Positions 62,380 through 64,000 of a DNA stretch of 64,000 nucleotides are shown piece by piece. Within the stretch, counting starts at the first letter, position 1. The number at the start of each line of letters is the position of its first letter. The position numbers and the translations under genes are program-made. The stretch is from Listeria ivanovii subsp. londoniensis (GTDB lineage Bacteria > Bacillota > Bacilli > Lactobacillales > Listeriaceae): NCBI RefSeq assembly GCF_000763495.1, contig NZ_CP009576.1, positions 2,428,001-2,492,000 of the forward strand, in the 5' to 3' direction. A model generated the notes under the pieces. It was not told the origin of the DNA, made no database searches, and was given only the letters and a program-made list of their open reading frames with translations.

Positions 62380-63480
62380 TTATTTTGTTTCCGTCAAATT
62401 TTCTGGGTTGTTTTCTGCAAATCCGCTTGCTTTTGACCAACCAATAATCTTTCCGTCATCAGTCTTCACACGATACCAGTATTCATTTTTTACATCTGCA
62501 CGTCGATCAATATCTAATTCTTTTCCTTTATAATCGTTTAATGCAGAAACTACTTTAGAATTATCTTCTACTGGATACGCATAAATTTTTTGATCAGAAT
62601 CTGTGACATATTTATCTAGTTTTACATTAGTTTCATTTTTAGGTGTATAAAAAATTTTTACTGCTTTACTATTTATCCAACCAATTTGTTTACCTTGATC
62701 CTGTAAATTATACCAAGTTCCTTGTTCAGTTGTAGCTTTGTCTGTGATTCTTAGTGACTTATTTTGATAATTTTTGGCATCAGAAGCTTTTTCAGCGCCT
62801 TCCGTATTGTATGGTTTTGTCCAAATGGTTTCGCCGGAATTCGTTATTTCAGCATAAGCTAATTGTTTCTCGGTAGATGTTACTGCGTCGTAAATATTAT
62901 CATAATTATCTAAATGATATTTCTCAATCGTTGAGATAAGCTTGTCTGCATATGCTGGGTCAGTTGCATAACCAGCATCTTGAATTGCATATGCCGCTTT
63001 ATTGTAGTTTGTTTCTCCGATGACTGCTGAATATAGCCCTCCGTTTCCTGACACTCCATTAACAAATAGTTGTGCATGATCTTCTAAAGATGCTTTTTTA
63101 TCCGGATACTTTCTAAAATCTGCTTGTGTCCGGTAAGCTTCACCATTACTAAATTCCTGCGTCCCCATTGAAACGGATTGTCCCTCGTAACTGCCTTTAA
63201 TTCCAAACAAGTTGTTACCTGATGTAGATAAGCCGCTTTTGCCCCAATTAGATTCTAAGATGGCTTGCGCTAATGTAACACTTGTCAATATTTTTTCTTC
63301 TTTTTGTAAATCTTGTGCATCGCTTGCTATGGATTGAATAAATTGTTGTTGTGATAAAGTCATTCCTGCTTGGCTCACTGTAGTTTGGCTTGCTTCGGCT
63401 GCCTCTGCATGAGCAAAAGGTAATAACGTTGAACTTACGATGGCACTTGCTAGTAAAATCTGCGTGAATTTCTTTTTCAT
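62380..63480 (-). CDS. Secreted autolysin: glucosaminidase domain plus GW modules
   Basis: 366 residues from the ATG at 63480, which alone gives a proper signal peptide (KKKFTQILLASAIVSSTLLPFAHAEA). A GH73-type N-acetylglucosaminidase domain covers about 40-195: LAQAILESNWGKSGLS has the catalytic Glu and NNLFGIKGSY follows. Two GW-type modules follow (about 210-285 and 290-355: WYNLQDQGKQIGWINSKAV and WYRVKTDDGKIIGWSKASGF), which bind lipoteichoic acid and hold the enzyme on the cell. It cleaves wall glycan. Map position matches EGD-e lmo2203. The stop lies between fabH promoter elements, so the fabH promoter overlaps its 3' end. Confidence 0.88.
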   Translation of the reverse strand: MKKKFTQILLASAIVSSTLLPFAHAEAAEASQTTVSQAGMTLSQQQFIQSIASDAQDLQKEEKILTSVTLAQAILESNWGKSGLSTSGNNLFGIKGSYEGQSVSMGTQEFSNGEAYRTQADFRKYPDKKASLEDHAQLFVNGVSGNGGLYSAVIGETNYNKAAYAIQDAGYATDPAYADKLISTIEKYHLDNYDNIYDAVTSTEKQLAYAEITNSGETIWTKPYNTEGAEKASDAKNYQNKSLRITDKATTEQGTWYNLQDQGKQIGWINSKAVKIFYTPKNETNVKLDKYVTDSDQKIYAYPVEDNSKVVSALNDYKGKELDIDRRADVKNEYWYRVKTDDGKIIGWSKASGFAENNPENLTETK

Positions 63481-63828
63481 TATCAGTTGGCACTTCCTAT
63501 CCAAATTAGTTATTTCCCCCAATTTAAATGGCTCTGTCTCTGTTAACCTTCTACATTCTAGCATTTTCATTCTGAGAGCTTACTAACTTTTTGATGAAAG
63601 TTTTATCATACAACACGATAAATGGCTGTATAATAGGATTCACGGATAACTATTTACATTTGACAATATTATGACATTGTTCATTTTAGCTCTTAATACT
63701 TATATTCTACACCTTTTAGCTTAATCCTTTCCAAAAGTTGATAATCCTATTTTCAAAGAATATTTGATTGGATAATCAAGTTTTATGTGCTAAAATGTAT
63801 TATGAAATAGATGAAATGGGGTGTAAGG
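63481..63828. other. Intergenic region autolysin / YjzD-like gene
   Basis: About 350 bp between divergent genes. The rightward promoter at 63768-63796 is clear. The autolysin leader is long; I see no riboswitch class I can name in it. Confidence 0.5.
63768..63796 (+). promoter_or_regulatory. Promoter of the YjzD-like gene
   Basis: TTGGAT (63768-63773), 17 bp, TGCTAAAAT extended -10 (63788-63796). Confidence 0.65.
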
Positions 63829-64000
63829 ATGCGTTACGTGGTGACTGTATTTTGGATATTCGTCCTTTCTTTAATGGCAGAATTCGTTCTTTCTTCCATG
63901 TTATATGTACCATTTGATATGATACGAGCTCTTGTTTTAGGGGTAGGCATGTCCTTCTTCATTATTTTAATCACTTTCTTAATGCCTAAAGATAGCGAAG
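63829..64000 (+). CDS. YjzD-like (DUF2929) membrane protein, 5' part
   Basis: The first 57 codons are visible before the window ends. MRYVVTVFWIFVLSLMAEFVLSSML is one hydrophobic segment and ALVLGVGMSFFIILITFLMP a second, the DUF2929 layout of about 60-65 residues, so little is missing. B. subtilis yjzD is likewise next to fabHA-fabF. Function unknown. Confidence 0.7.
   Translation, partial: MRYVVTVFWIFVLSLMAEFVLSSMLYVPFDMIRALVLGVGMSFFIILITFLMPKDSE

Overview
The window reads as a low-GC Firmicutes chromosome of the genus Listeria, closest to the L. monocytogenes / L. innocua group. The call rests on gene order (nrd operon, CsbD, dehydrogenase/ThuA operon, two LPXTG giants, the sortase B / NEAT heme locus, pepF-coiA-mecA-spx-opp, trpS, ohr, fab) and on recognisable proteins such as Hbp1, Hbp2/SvpA and SrtB. 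The order matches what I remember of the lmo2150-lmo2204 interval of strain EGD-e. No tRNA, rRNA, insertion sequence, prophage or CRISPR array was seen.

Layout. 1-2.6 kb: the 3' end of a YeiH-type transporter, small membrane proteins and two MazG-type pyrophosphohydrolases. 2.6-7.0 kb: ribonucleotide reductase operon (alpha, beta, flavodoxin, thioredoxin), with two NrdR boxes on its promoter and a terminator-like hairpin in its leader. 7.3-9.9 kb: YxeA-like protein, alkyl-sulfatase-type hydrolase, CsbD. 10-15.6 kb: a six-gene operon with an AraC regulator, two Gfo/Idh/MocA dehydrogenases, two TIM-barrel epimerases and ThuA. 15.6-18.6 kb: two Crp/Fnr regulators, a metallo-beta-lactamase-fold hydrolase, a glyoxalase and a small membrane protein. 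18.6-24.0 kb: a sigma-54 controlled CoA-transferase / MFS / FabK-like operon with its activator. 24.1-25.04 kb: a diguanylate cyclase gene destroyed by several lesions. 25.2-27.2 kb: an SDR and a divergent TetR regulator. 27.2-38.3 kb: two paralogous LPXTG proteins that differ mainly in repeat number (9 versus 4). 38.7-45.6 kb: a lone phage Gp157-like gene, sortase B, a heme-type ABC importer, Hbp2 and Hbp1 under a Fur box, then a likely small RNA at 45.6-45.7 kb. 45.8-56.6 kb: PepF, CoiA, MecA, Spx and the oppABCDF peptide importer. 57.1-58.9 kb: a membrane protein and T-box-controlled trpS. 58.9-62.3 kb: ohrA-ohrR, fabF and fabH with a FapR-like operator. 62.3-64 kb: a GW-module autolysin and the start of a YjzD-like gene.

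How the parts fit together. The Fur-controlled heme locus makes two NEAT proteins and the sortase that anchors them, and then an importer for the heme. PepF can finish digestion of peptides brought in by Opp. MecA and Spx both work with ClpCP/ClpXP proteolysis. The most interesting signals not explained by ordinary annotation are: the sigma-54 promoter with a 14-bp motif shared with its activator's own promoter; the multiply broken dgcC-like gene; the C-rich-loop small RNA candidate beside the heme locus; the terminator in the nrd leader; and the repeat expansion with gene conversion in the surface proteins.
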